In this document: in pieces, positions 6,874 through 14,695 of the stretch | Numbering within the stretch: position 1 is the first letter of the stretch | Layout of the letters: every line of letters starts with the position of its first letter | Assembly (NCBI GenBank): GCA_009827215.1 | Contig: WUAJ01000007.1 | Coordinates: 1-27,263 of the forward strand | Source of the DNA: Phycisphaeraceae bacterium | GTDB taxonomy: Bacteria; Planctomycetota; Phycisphaerae; Phycisphaerales; UBA1924 | Reading direction: 5' to 3' | DNA length: 27,263 nucleotides | Program-made: the position numbers and the translations under genes | Notes under the pieces: generated by a model | What the model was told of the DNA's origin: nothing | Seen by the model: only the letters and a program-made list of their open reading frames with translations | Databases searched by the model: none

Positions 6874-8091
6874 ATGACTCAGTATCAATCCAGACTGACT
6901 TACCAGACCGCCGGTGAATCGCACGGACCGGCGCTTATCGCAACAGTCATGGGAGTTCCGGCGGGGCTCACGATCGACACGGACATCATCAATCGCGAAC
7001 TGGCGCGCCGACAAGGCGGGTACGGGCGTGGGGGACGACAGAAGCTCGAGACCGATACAGTCGAGATCCTGACCGGTGTGCGACTTGGAAAGTCCATCGG
7101 ATCTCCGATCACGATGCTGATCAAAAACAGAGACTCACGGCTGGATGACCTGGAGCGAACACCTCCGGTCTATCGACCACGCCCTGGTCACGCGGACCTC
7201 GCGGGATCGATCAAGTGGCTGACGACCGATTGTCGAGAAACGCTCGAACGCGCCAGCGCCCGCGAGACCGCGGCTCGTGTCGCGGCGTGCTGCATCGGAC
7301 GCTTGCTGCTCAAGCAAGTCTTCGAAGTCGAAGTTTTCGGATTCGTCCGTTCGATTCTGGATGCAGCTACAGATGTGCATGTGAGCATGGATGGACTCGA
7401 TGCACTGATCGCCGCACGCGATGAATCCGCGACCTACACGCTTGATTCGCAAACAACGGAACAGCAATGCGATATCATCCGCAAAACCAAGTCCGACAAG
7501 GACACTGTCGGCGGTGATGTTGAGTGCCATGTGTTTAACTGCCCTCCCGGCATCGGGAGCTCGATGAACTGGTATGAGAAACTCGACTCTCGCATCGCTG
7601 GAGCGGTGATGGGGATCCAAGCGTTCAAAGCGGTGGGGATCGGTCTGGGCGCCCAGTGCTCGAAGCGATTGGGCTCGGAACTGCACGATCCGATCGCATT
7701 CGAAGCGAGCAAGGTAAACACGCCTTCGCTTGGTTTCGTCCGTTCGAGTAACAATGCTGGCGGGACCGAAGGCGGTATGACCAACGGGCAGCCCGTCGTG
7801 GTGACGGGAACAATGAAACCGATCGCAACGCTGCTGCAGGGACTCCCGAGTATTGATCTCAACACGAAGAAAGCCGAGGATTCGCAGTACGAACGCAGCG
7901 ACATCTGTGCTGTTTCTGCGGCGAGTGTGGTGATGGAGAATGTGGTTGCGTTCGAAGTGGCCGCGGCGTTCCTGGATAAGTTCGGAGGCGACAGCGTAAT
8001 CGAGACGCGCGGCAACTACGACGCGTTCCTCGATGTGGCGCGGACACTCCCGCTTGATCATCCGGATGAGCCGGGAACGGTCATCGCTTAA
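6874..8091 (+). CDS. aroC: Chorismate synthase
   Basis: Chorismate synthase makes chorismate from 5-enolpyruvylshikimate-3-phosphate, the last common step of aromatic amino acid biosynthesis, using reduced FMN as cofactor in the cytoplasm. The 405-residue protein has the family signatures: GESHG (14-18), ARRQGGYGRGGR, RPGHADLAG, the ERASARETAARVA stretch, and NNAGGTEGGMTNG around residue 295. Length is at the long end of the usual 350-400, with no sign of damage. AAGGGA lies 5 bases before the ATG. The gene follows the MFS/spermidine-synthase fusion by 34 bases and shares its last four bases (TTAA, 8088-8091) with the stop of the convergent oxidoreductase. No other shikimate genes are nearby. 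Confidence 0.97.
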   Translation: MTQYQSRLTYQTAGESHGPALIATVMGVPAGLTIDTDIINRELARRQGGYGRGGRQKLETDTVEILTGVRLGKSIGSPITMLIKNRDSRLDDLERTPPVYRPRPGHADLAGSIKWLTTDCRETLERASARETAARVAACCIGRLLLKQVFEVEVFGFVRSILDAATDVHVSMDGLDALIAARDESATYTLDSQTTEQQCDIIRKTKSDKDTVGGDVECHVFNCPPGIGSSMNWYEKLDSRIAGAVMGIQAFKAVGIGLGAQCSKRLGSELHDPIAFEASKVNTPSLGFVRSSNNAGGTEGGMTNGQPVVVTGTMKPIATLLQGLPSIDLNTKKAEDSQYERSDICAVSAASVVMENVVAFEVAAAFLDKFGGDSVIETRGNYDAFLDVARTLPLDHPDEPGTVIA

Positions 8092-9122
8092 TCGACGATT
8101 CGCAGGATGACATTCCCACGCTTGTGACCAGTATCGACATAGCGGTGCGCCTCGACGGCTTCGTCGAGCGGATAGGTTTGATCGATCACAGCTTTCATCG
8201 ATCCATCCTCGACAAGCGCGAGCAGTTTCGTGATTGACTCTGCCTTTGTAAACGCGACACCCGATTTGGTTCTGATCGTGTTGCGAGTGAGTTTATAAAC
8301 CACAGGCGTCCAGATCATCTGCAAGACTTCGGGAGCTCGCATCACCGCTGGGAGGAACACACCTCCAGGTTTCATGAGATGCTTGCATATGCGGCGGCTT
8401 GATTTGCCCACCGCGTCGTAGACCACATCGAATCTGAAGCTGTCTTCGATTGTCATTGTTTCTAGATTGTCATTCGTGTAATCAATGACTTCATCAGCGC
8501 CCAATGAACGGACAAGATCATGATTCGCGCCCGAACACACGGCGGTGACATGGGCGCCGAGGTGCTTCGCGTACTGGATTCCCGAAACGCCCAGCGCACC
8601 TGAGGCACCGATGATGAGCACGCGTTGACCGCTTCGGAGCTTTCCAAGATCACTGAGAAAGTAGATCGCCGCTGATCCACCAAAGCTCAGAGCCGAGGCA
8701 TCCTCGAAACTCAAATCATCCGCAATCGGTTGGGTTAGTCCATCTCCGCTCGCTGCTACAAACTCGGCGTGTGCCCCGAAGTCCATTTCGGTCGATGCAA
8801 GCACTCGTTGTCCGACGCTCAGTCCTTGGACTTCGCTGCCAATCTGCTCCACTACACCAGCAACGGATGTGCCGAGGATCTGTTTGCGTGGTTTGAAGAG
8901 GCCGATCATGAATCGAGCCGGGATCGCGAAGAGGAGTGATGGGATATCCCAAGCGCGCAATCGCGCATCACCAGTGGTGACGCTCGTCGCGTGTACCTTG
9001 ATCAGTACTTGATCAACTTCGATCCGAGGTATGGGGACTTGTTGAATCTGCACCACTTCAGGGGGACCGTATTGCTCGTAGACCGCGGCTTTCATGGTTT
9101 CGTTGTTGGGTTGAGTCTTCAT
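8088..9122 (-). CDS. Zinc-independent MDR superfamily oxidoreductase (quinone reductase-like)
   Basis: A 344-residue medium-chain dehydrogenase/reductase. The N-terminal catalytic half has the GTSVAGVVEQIG segment but lacks the structural-zinc cysteine cluster, which is typical of the quinone oxidoreductase/zeta-crystallin branch. The nucleotide-binding half carries IIGASGALGVSGIQYAKHLG (about 152-171) and SLGADEVIDY, fitting NAD(P)H binding. The likely role is NAD(P)H-dependent reduction of quinones or enones, but the substrate is unknown. Two starts are possible: ATG 9122, or ATG 9095 at residue 10 (MKAAVYEQYG), where family members often begin. Neither has a good SD, so the start is uncertain. 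It is convergent with aroC, sharing a four-base overlap, and an inverted repeat lies just upstream. Confidence 0.85.
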   Translation of the reverse strand: MKTQPNNETMKAAVYEQYGPPEVVQIQQVPIPRIEVDQVLIKVHATSVTTGDARLRAWDIPSLLFAIPARFMIGLFKPRKQILGTSVAGVVEQIGSEVQGLSVGQRVLASTEMDFGAHAEFVAASGDGLTQPIADDLSFEDASALSFGGSAAIYFLSDLGKLRSGQRVLIIGASGALGVSGIQYAKHLGAHVTAVCSGANHDLVRSLGADEVIDYTNDNLETMTIEDSFRFDVVYDAVGKSSRRICKHLMKPGGVFLPAVMRAPEVLQMIWTPVVYKLTRNTIRTKSGVAFTKAESITKLLALVEDGSMKAVIDQTYPLDEAVEAHRYVDTGHKRGNVILRIVD

Positions 9123-9152
9123 AAGGTTCTCATGAGAAGCTGTGCTTTATTA

Positions 9153-9172
9153 CATAGGCAGAATGACCTATG
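9153..9172 (-). promoter_or_regulatory. Inverted repeat upstream of the MDR oxidoreductase, operator candidate
   Basis: CATAGG (9153-9158) and CCTATG (9167-9172) are perfect inverted arms separated by 8 bases, 31-50 bases before the ATG at 9122. Read leftward, TTGTAT and TATGTA with an 18-base spacer would place the repeat largely between the -35 and -10 boxes, where a repressor would act. No regulator gene is adjacent. Confidence 0.3.
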
Positions 9173-9336
9173 GCATACAAACGAGGTACGAACATCAAGG
9201 TGATTTCTGCCGAGTTTGGACGATCTGTGCAAAATGCGTGATCAAATCGTGGTCTATTTGCTGATGCATCGTCGATGCACCGTGTACGCATCTGGTGTGT
9301 CGGTGCGTTGTGTGACTCCATGAATTGCTCTCTCTT

Positions 9337-9413
9337 GCGGCATCGCCTTCGGGCTTGATGCCGCGCTCCTCTATGCCCCCGTCCGCTCCCCCGGACGGGG
9401 GCATGACTTTTTT
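9337..9413 (+). terminator. Two strong hairpins followed by a T run, rightward
   Basis: Hairpin one: GCGGCATC (9337-9344) pairs with GATGCCGC (9357-9364), with an inner GCC-TTCG-GGC stem capped by a cUUCGg tetraloop. Hairpin two: a perfect 13-base stem (9373-9385 with 9392-9404) and six T at 9408-9413. The T run is on the rightward strand, but no rightward gene precedes it. Leftward, hairpin two falls directly behind the acetyltransferase stop (9412-9414) without a T run, so it could also protect that 3' end. The 289 bases between the oxidoreductase and acetyltransferase genes (9123-9411) hold no convincing gene. Confidence 0.75.
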
Positions 9414-10017
9414 ATGAACCAATCCGCTCCAACAACTGTTGTTCGATCGTTGGCCATTGCTCAGGGATGATGGAATACACCACCGTGTCTCTGAAGTGAC
9501 CATCCGGCATGACGATGTGATTGCGAAGTGAACCTTCGAAGACGGCGCCGAGTTTGAGGATCGCTGCCCTTGATCGTTTGTTTCGTTCGTCTGTGCGCAG
9601 CTCAACACGGATTGCGCCGAGTTCTTCAATCGCGTGCTTGAGCATGAGGTATTTCATAGAGGGGTTGATCTTCGTACCGCGCGCCGAAGCAGTAATCCAG
9701 GTTGATCCGATCTCGAGCCCGCGATGATCACTCCGGATGTTCATGTAACTCGTAGAGCCGATCGCTTTCCCAGTTGTGTTGTCGATAACTGCAAACACGA
9801 GTGCTTTCGTTCTCGACAACTGAAACTCGATGTATCGCCGGACTTCTTTCGGAGTTTGCACAGAAGATCGCATGGGCATGAACTCGAACACGAGGTCATC
9901 CACTGCTACATGAATATCGTCAGCGTGTTTCATGGACAATGGTTCGAGGGTGACAAACTCGTTCGATAGAGTCACAGAATTGACAACCATTGGTTCAAGT
10001 GTTGCGGGATTTGGCAT
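9412..10017 (-). CDS. GNAT family N-acetyltransferase, RimJ/RimL-like
   Basis: A 201-residue acetyl-CoA-dependent acetyltransferase. Recognisable parts are the N-terminal VTLSNEFVTLEPLSMKHAD strand-helix, a central FAVID/GSTSYM strand, LEIGSTWI, and the C-terminal ELRTDERNKRSRAAILKLGA segment with GSLRNH, which is typical of the RimJ/RimL-type branch acting on protein N-termini or small molecules. The acceptor is unknown. The frame stays open upstream into the ATPase gene, but that part is antisense-like shadow coding. The ATG at 10017 lies 8 bases after the ATPase stop; ATG 9990 is an alternative. There is no SD, so translation may be coupled to the ATPase gene. Position as third gene of a secretin-ATPase operon may be incidental. 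Confidence 0.85.
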   Translation of the reverse strand: MPNPATLEPMVVNSVTLSNEFVTLEPLSMKHADDIHVAVDDLVFEFMPMRSSVQTPKEVRRYIEFQLSRTKALVFAVIDNTTGKAIGSTSYMNIRSDHRGLEIGSTWITASARGTKINPSMKYLMLKHAIEELGAIRVELRTDERNKRSRAAILKLGAVFEGSLRNHIVMPDGHFRDTVVYSIIPEQWPTIEQQLLERIGS

Positions 10018-10025
10018 GCACAAGT

Positions 10026-11738
10026 TTAGTGCAGCACGCGGAAGACTTCCGCTTCGTCTGTCAGTCCTTGCTTGACCTTCTCCATCGCGTCGACCTTCAT
10101 CGGCTCGAATCCCGAATCGACCGCGGCCTCGTACAGCGTCACGCCGTCGGCGCGCGATGCGGTCAGGTGACGGAGCTTGTCGTTCATGAGCATGAGCTCG
10201 TGGACCGCGAGTCGTCCCTTGTATCCAGTCCCGAAGCAGGTCTCGCATTGATCGCCTTCGTGACGACCTGTGCCGTGACAGGTGTTGCAGATGCGGCGCA
10301 TCAGGCGCTGTGCGAGCACGCCGAGCAGTGAAGAAGTGACAAGATACGGCTCAACACCAATATCCAACAAACGCGGGATCGCGCTGGGCGCGTCATTGGT
10401 GTGGAGCGTCGCGAGCACGAAGTGGCCCGTGAGCGAAGCTTGGATCGCGAGCTGCGCGGTCTCTGGATCGCGGATCTCACCAACAAGAATTACATCGGGG
10501 TCCTGACGAAGCAGCGAACGCAGACCTGTTGCGAATGTGACTTGTCGTTTCACATTGACCTGCATCTGCGAGATACCGTCAAGGTGGTACTCGACTGGAT
10601 CTTCGATGGTCATGACATTGCGCGTCGCGCGATCGATGCGACCAAGGGCCGCGTAGAGCGTTGTTGTTTTACCCGAACCTGTTGGTCCGGTGACGAGAAG
10701 GATACCGTTGGGGCGCTCGACACAGTCCATGAGTTTGGTCTGCATCTTCTTCGCCATCCCAACAGCACTCAGGTCGAGTTCTTGGTTGGACTGATCGAGC
10801 AAACGCAGCACGATCCGCTCTCCGAAGATGGTTGGGATGACTGAGAGACGGATGTCAATCTTCTTCGATCCGATCCGCACTGTCGTTTGGCCGTCCTGAG
10901 GGGAGTGTCGATTCGCGATGTCGAGTTCTGTCATGACCTTCAGACGCGATGAGATCGCTGCTGCGAGGGTCGGTGGGGGACTGAATGCGTCGACGAGCAT
11001 GCCGTCGATGCGCAATCGGATTGCGAGACGCTCTTCCATCGGATGGACATGGACATCCGAAGCGCCCCTTCGGAGTGCTTCAAACAAGATCATGTTCACA
11101 AGACGGATGACCGGCGTTTGTCTTGCTTGAGCAAGCAAATCCGTCGTCTTCCCGATGGCGCCAGCGGCGGATTCGATCGCGGATTGATCGAGCGGGATGT
11201 CCTCGACGATTTCCGTGACGAGATCGCCTCGTTGTTCGTATCCACGATTGATCAGGTTCGCGACCGCGGCTCGTGGTGCGAGGATGATCCTGATCGGCGC
11301 GTCCAGCTCATCCTCGAGCATCGTGAACACGCTGGGTTGCATCGGACGCGAGGTCGCGAGCACGAATGTCGATCCATCACGCTCGACACACGCGACCTGC
11401 ACGCTGCGTGCTTTGGTTGGATCGATGAGTTCGTAGAAGCGAGAAGATGATTCCTTGAGTTTCGGATCCTGCTCGTAAGGGAGTCCGGTGCGATCGGACA
11501 GGAGCTTGAGCGCACTGGACTCGTCGAGGGCGAGCGACTGGAGCATCACATCCCAAGGCTCATCGTCCGAGCCGTCGATGGATGCGAACGCTTTGAGTTG
11601 CTCGCCGCTGAGTTTGAGTGGTCCAAGCGCACGAGCCGCGTCGTCCCACGCGTCCACGACGACCGACGCCAAGTCCTTGGAGCGAGTGATCGAGCTGTTG
11701 CTCTTGTCGCGTTTGATGAGTCCGTTGCGTTTACCCAT
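10026..11738 (-). CDS. GspE/PilB family assembly ATPase (type II secretion / type IV pilus)
   Basis: A 570-residue hexameric ATPase that drives pseudopilus or pilus assembly at the cytoplasmic face of the inner membrane. In order: an N-terminal GspE-N1-like domain (about 60-170), an arm/PAS-like domain (205-330), and the RecA-like core. The core has Walker A GPTGSGKT (351-358), Asp box EDPVEY (379-384), Walker B DVILVGE (415-421) and His box TLHTND. The zinc-binding tetracysteine C484-x2-C487 and C498-x2-C501 separates GspE/PilB from the retraction ATPase PilT. All key residues are present. The ATG is 3 bases after the secretin stop (TAA ACG ATG), so the two are co-translated. No pilin, GspF or GspG gene lies in this window, so whether it serves secretion or a pilus cannot be decided. 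Confidence 0.93.
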   Translation of the reverse strand: MGKRNGLIKRDKSNSSITRSKDLASVVVDAWDDAARALGPLKLSGEQLKAFASIDGSDDEPWDVMLQSLALDESSALKLLSDRTGLPYEQDPKLKESSSRFYELIDPTKARSVQVACVERDGSTFVLATSRPMQPSVFTMLEDELDAPIRIILAPRAAVANLINRGYEQRGDLVTEIVEDIPLDQSAIESAAGAIGKTTDLLAQARQTPVIRLVNMILFEALRRGASDVHVHPMEERLAIRLRIDGMLVDAFSPPPTLAAAISSRLKVMTELDIANRHSPQDGQTTVRIGSKKIDIRLSVIPTIFGERIVLRLLDQSNQELDLSAVGMAKKMQTKLMDCVERPNGILLVTGPTGSGKTTTLYAALGRIDRATRNVMTIEDPVEYHLDGISQMQVNVKRQVTFATGLRSLLRQDPDVILVGEIRDPETAQLAIQASLTGHFVLATLHTNDAPSAIPRLLDIGVEPYLVTSSLLGVLAQRLMRRICNTCHGTGRHEGDQCETCFGTGYKGRLAVHELMLMNDKLRHLTASRADGVTLYEAAVDSGFEPMKVDAMEKVKQGLTDEAEVFRVLH

Positions 11739-11741
11739 CGT

Positions 11742-14297
11742 TTAGTCCATGTCCTCGTTTGGATCGATGAGCACAGGGGTCAGCGAAGGCTCGAACGCAT
11801 CGGGTTCGGGTTGAGGAGGAAGCGACTGGCGCTGCATTTCAAACGATTCGTCCGATGGTTGTGTTGCTTGACCTCTGTTTGATGCGTTGATTGTGACTGG
11901 CTCAAGATCTGGAACGCGCGGATCGAGTTCCATCTCCGCGTATGGCCCTTCGCTTAGGAGCCGAAGATCAAGGAAGTTCGGATCGGTCATGATGCGAGGG
12001 GTGAGGAACACATAAAGCTTGGACTGTGTGTTGATCTTGCTCGTGTTCTTGAAGAGCTCTCCAACAAGCGGGATGTCACCGAGCAGAGGGACTTTCATGA
12101 CAGTGTCGCGGACATTGTCCACAGTGATCCCGCCGATGACGATCGTCGCGTCCGACGGGACGCTCAACGCGCCTTGCACGGTGTTCCGGTCACGAGGTGG
12201 AGGCGAACCCGCTTGTCCCTGCGTTGCGGTAAAGTTTGAGAGTTCTACAAAGTACTCAAGACGCAAGTATCCGCCGTCGGAGATTGATGGCGTGACGCGG
12301 AGCGTGGTCCCTGCTTCAGCGAATCCCGCAAACGCGGTAACATTGCCGCCGTCGCCTTGCGAGATTTCCTGGAAGGGTTGCTCGGAGAGCGAAACGATCT
12401 CCGCTTCTTGATTGTCATTCACAAGCAGCTGAGGCGTCGAGAGGATCCGGACATCGGTATCCGTCTGGCTCGCGTTGATAATGATCGGGATCTGGTCCGT
12501 CATGATGACCGCGGCGGTCAGTCCAGCGAGTCCAGGATTCACCGTGCGGATATCTCCAAAGGTCGAGGTGGATGGGAGCGACGAGAGTGTGTTGCCCGTA
12601 TTCAGTCCAAACTGTCCCGCGTTGATCTGCGATTCAAACGCGAGTGAGAAGTTCTCGGTATCCGAAACAGACACGATCATCGCTTGGAGATACACCTGGG
12701 GTTTGCGGCGATCCAGACGCGTGATCAGTTTCGCAAGGTCGTCCTGCTGCTTGATCGGGGCGCGGACAACGACTTGGTTGTTGTCCGGATCCGCGATGAC
12801 CGCGACGATGTCGGGGTCAAACGCCGCGGTGACATCCGAACCGCCGCTTGCTCCGAATGCTGGACGGAACTCAGAGACGGCGTTGTTTCGACCTGATGAT
12901 CCGGGAAGGAAATCAGATTCGCCCGTTTGTTGCTGACCCGTGATGATCGCGGTCATGAGCTCCGCAACGATTTCCGCGTCCGAGTGGTTGAGTACATACT
13001 CCTTGATGACGACGCGTTCGTCCTCGGTTCCGAGTTCTTTCATCAGATCCGCGAGCTGTTGCTGCTGTGCCGGCGTGCCGTAGTAAACGATGTTGCCGCG
13101 TGTGGTATCCACGACCATCACCGGACCGCCGGAGCTGGTATTCGAAGATTGATTCTGGAACGCGTTCTGATTGTTGAGTCGGATGTTGCCTTGCGCGAAC
13201 GGATTGTTCGAGTCATCGGTGATTTGGATGACTTCTCCCAACCCTCGGCTCTTCGCGATGTCCGCGATCTGAGCCGCGGATGATCCAGCAAAGTAGTTCT
13301 TTGGTTCGAGTGTATTGGGAACATCGATGACTTCGAGAACTTCCTCGACGCGTGCGATTTCCGCTTCGGTGCCTTTGAAGATCAACGCGTTGCCTTGCGG
13401 GTCGATGGTGATGCGATCCGCCATATTCGAGAGCGACGCATTGGACAGTCCAACAGTGCCTTGTGCACCAGGCTGGCTCTGAACAACGCGATTCTGACCT
13501 GAACTGTTCCCACCGACGAGTCCGACCGCACGCTCGAGAGCAGCGGGAGCCGCGAGGTGATCGAGCTCAAAGCGGATATAGCGTTGATCGTCGTCGATCT
13601 GAATCAGCTGTGCGATCAGTGCTTTGATCCTACTGATATCGCGCGGCGGTGCGTTGATGATGATGACCCCAAGCTCGTCGATCGCTTGGATCGGGCCGCT
13701 CTTGGCATTGGGCGCGGCGCTGAGTCCAGATCCGAGTGATGCGCTGAGCGCTGGAACCATCAATGAAGGCTTGATGTTCGGGGTTGGGATGATCTGCGTG
13801 CTCGGACGCTCCGATCCCATGTTGGGACGCACATCCGCGACAGGCTGAACAATCCAGAAGTCCGATGTGGGTTCGTGCGAGATGGTGAACGAGTACTGCT
13901 CAAGCATCGCATCGAGCAGTTCAATGAGCTGACTCTTGGGTATCTCGACTGGCGCGTGGAAGGTGACCTCACCAGTCGGAGCGCCCTTGACGATGATGTT
14001 GATGTCGAGTGATGATCCGACATACTCAATGAGTGTGGTCAGCTCAATCGGTTCAGAAAACGCGCCGAAGGACACGGTGGGTTCCTTGCGTGTGTCCTGA
14101 CGATCGCTAGAGTCGTTGCGCTTGATGACCGGCGGGTTGTTCTGACGCGTGGGCCGATCGACTCCCCAGTCCATGACCGGCTCGATCTCAGGTTCATCAC
14201 TCCCAGCATCTTGCGCGATCACAGCAGTCGTGCTCAGTGTCATACAGCACGCAAGCGCCAGAGCGGTCATCGGGATCATTCTGAGGTATTGAATCAC
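11742..14297 (-). CDS. Secretin (GspD/PilQ family outer-membrane channel)
   Basis: An 851-residue secretin, the gated outer-membrane pore of type II secretion or type IV pili. A signal peptide (1-29, ending AVIAQ) is followed by an N0-like domain (about 65-150), several N1-type ring domains (about 200-530), and the secretin core (about 600-770) with STPQLLVNDNQEAEI, TLRVTPSISDGGYL and VPLLGDIPLVGELFK. A proline- and acid-rich tail of about 80 residues follows the last TPRIM strand, where pilotins or peptidoglycan contacts act in other systems. The proposed start is GTG 14297, with GGAG 8 bases upstream; ATG 14279 is an alternative that shortens the signal peptide. It heads a leftward operon with the ATPase and an acetyltransferase. 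No TonB-like or pilotin gene is adjacent. Confidence 0.93.
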   Translation of the reverse strand: MIQYLRMIPMTALALACCMTLSTTAVIAQDAGSDEPEIEPVMDWGVDRPTRQNNPPVIKRNDSSDRQDTRKEPTVSFGAFSEPIELTTLIEYVGSSLDINIIVKGAPTGEVTFHAPVEIPKSQLIELLDAMLEQYSFTISHEPTSDFWIVQPVADVRPNMGSERPSTQIIPTPNIKPSLMVPALSASLGSGLSAAPNAKSGPIQAIDELGVIIINAPPRDISRIKALIAQLIQIDDDQRYIRFELDHLAAPAALERAVGLVGGNSSGQNRVVQSQPGAQGTVGLSNASLSNMADRITIDPQGNALIFKGTEAEIARVEEVLEVIDVPNTLEPKNYFAGSSAAQIADIAKSRGLGEVIQITDDSNNPFAQGNIRLNNQNAFQNQSSNTSSGGPVMVVDTTRGNIVYYGTPAQQQQLADLMKELGTEDERVVIKEYVLNHSDAEIVAELMTAIITGQQQTGESDFLPGSSGRNNAVSEFRPAFGASGGSDVTAAFDPDIVAVIADPDNNQVVVRAPIKQQDDLAKLITRLDRRKPQVYLQAMIVSVSDTENFSLAFESQINAGQFGLNTGNTLSSLPSTSTFGDIRTVNPGLAGLTAAVIMTDQIPIIINASQTDTDVRILSTPQLLVNDNQEAEIVSLSEQPFQEISQGDGGNVTAFAGFAEAGTTLRVTPSISDGGYLRLEYFVELSNFTATQGQAGSPPPRDRNTVQGALSVPSDATIVIGGITVDNVRDTVMKVPLLGDIPLVGELFKNTSKINTQSKLYVFLTPRIMTDPNFLDLRLLSEGPYAEMELDPRVPDLEPVTINASNRGQATQPSDESFEMQRQSLPPQPEPDAFEPSLTPVLIDPNEDMD

Positions 14298-14695
14298 TGT
14301 GGGAACTCCATCGAATCTCGTATTGATCGTCCTTCGACGATGCCGGGCTCAGATCGTAGACACGCCGAGCAAAAACACCGACGGATACCCTTTTTTCGGG
14401 CCGTTTCAGGGGGTGTCGTGAGTTTGAGTGCCCTTGTCCATGCAAACATTGCATCAAGCATTCAAACTCTTGTTCACTCCTCGACCACTATCCAATCGGT
14501 AGCGATTGAGCAGACCGACTCGAATGTCCATAAGTATCACATATGCATGTGTTTACAGATTATTCGATTCTTTGGAGGCTGCTCAGAAGCCAAAACGACT
14601 ACACACGATCCAGATTGCTGAGAATGGGGAGAATTCGCTCAGAAGTCACAGTTCGCAGATGGTGCAAAGCGCGGTGTTCCGAGAATCGGATGGAA
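14298..14695. other. Intergenic stretch between coiled-coil gene and secretin operon
   Basis: About 400 bases without a convincing gene. A rightward open frame exists across it, but it begins inside the secretin gene, has no SD and resembles nothing I know. The stretch includes a nested inverted repeat at 14371-14416, annotated separately, and a comparatively AT-rich part at 14500-14620 with the short palindrome ATGCAT near 14543. The promoter of the secretin operon should be here, but I cannot single one out. Confidence 0.5.
14371..14416 (-). terminator. Possible leftward terminator with nested stems
   Basis: Outer arms ACACC (14375-14379) and GGTGT (14412-14416) enclose inner arms ACGG/CCGT and CCC/GGG with a TTTTTTC loop. 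Read leftward, the structure is followed by TTTTT (14371-14375). It would end transcripts from the coiled-coil gene about 300 bases after its stop, or act as an attenuator in the secretin leader. Confidence 0.35.

Noticed and set aside
7135..8061. Leftward open frame of 308 codons opposite aroC
   Set aside because: It is the antisense shadow of a clearly conserved gene, is very rich in R and H, has no SD and matches no family I know.
10018..10248. N-terminal extension of the acetyltransferase frame into the ATPase gene
   Set aside because: The extension is out-of-frame ATPase sequence rich in arginine; the conserved GNAT fold begins only after ATG 10017.
14211..14621. Rightward 136-codon frame in the gap upstream of the secretin operon
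   Set aside because: Starts inside the secretin signal-peptide region, lacks an SD and resembles no protein family.
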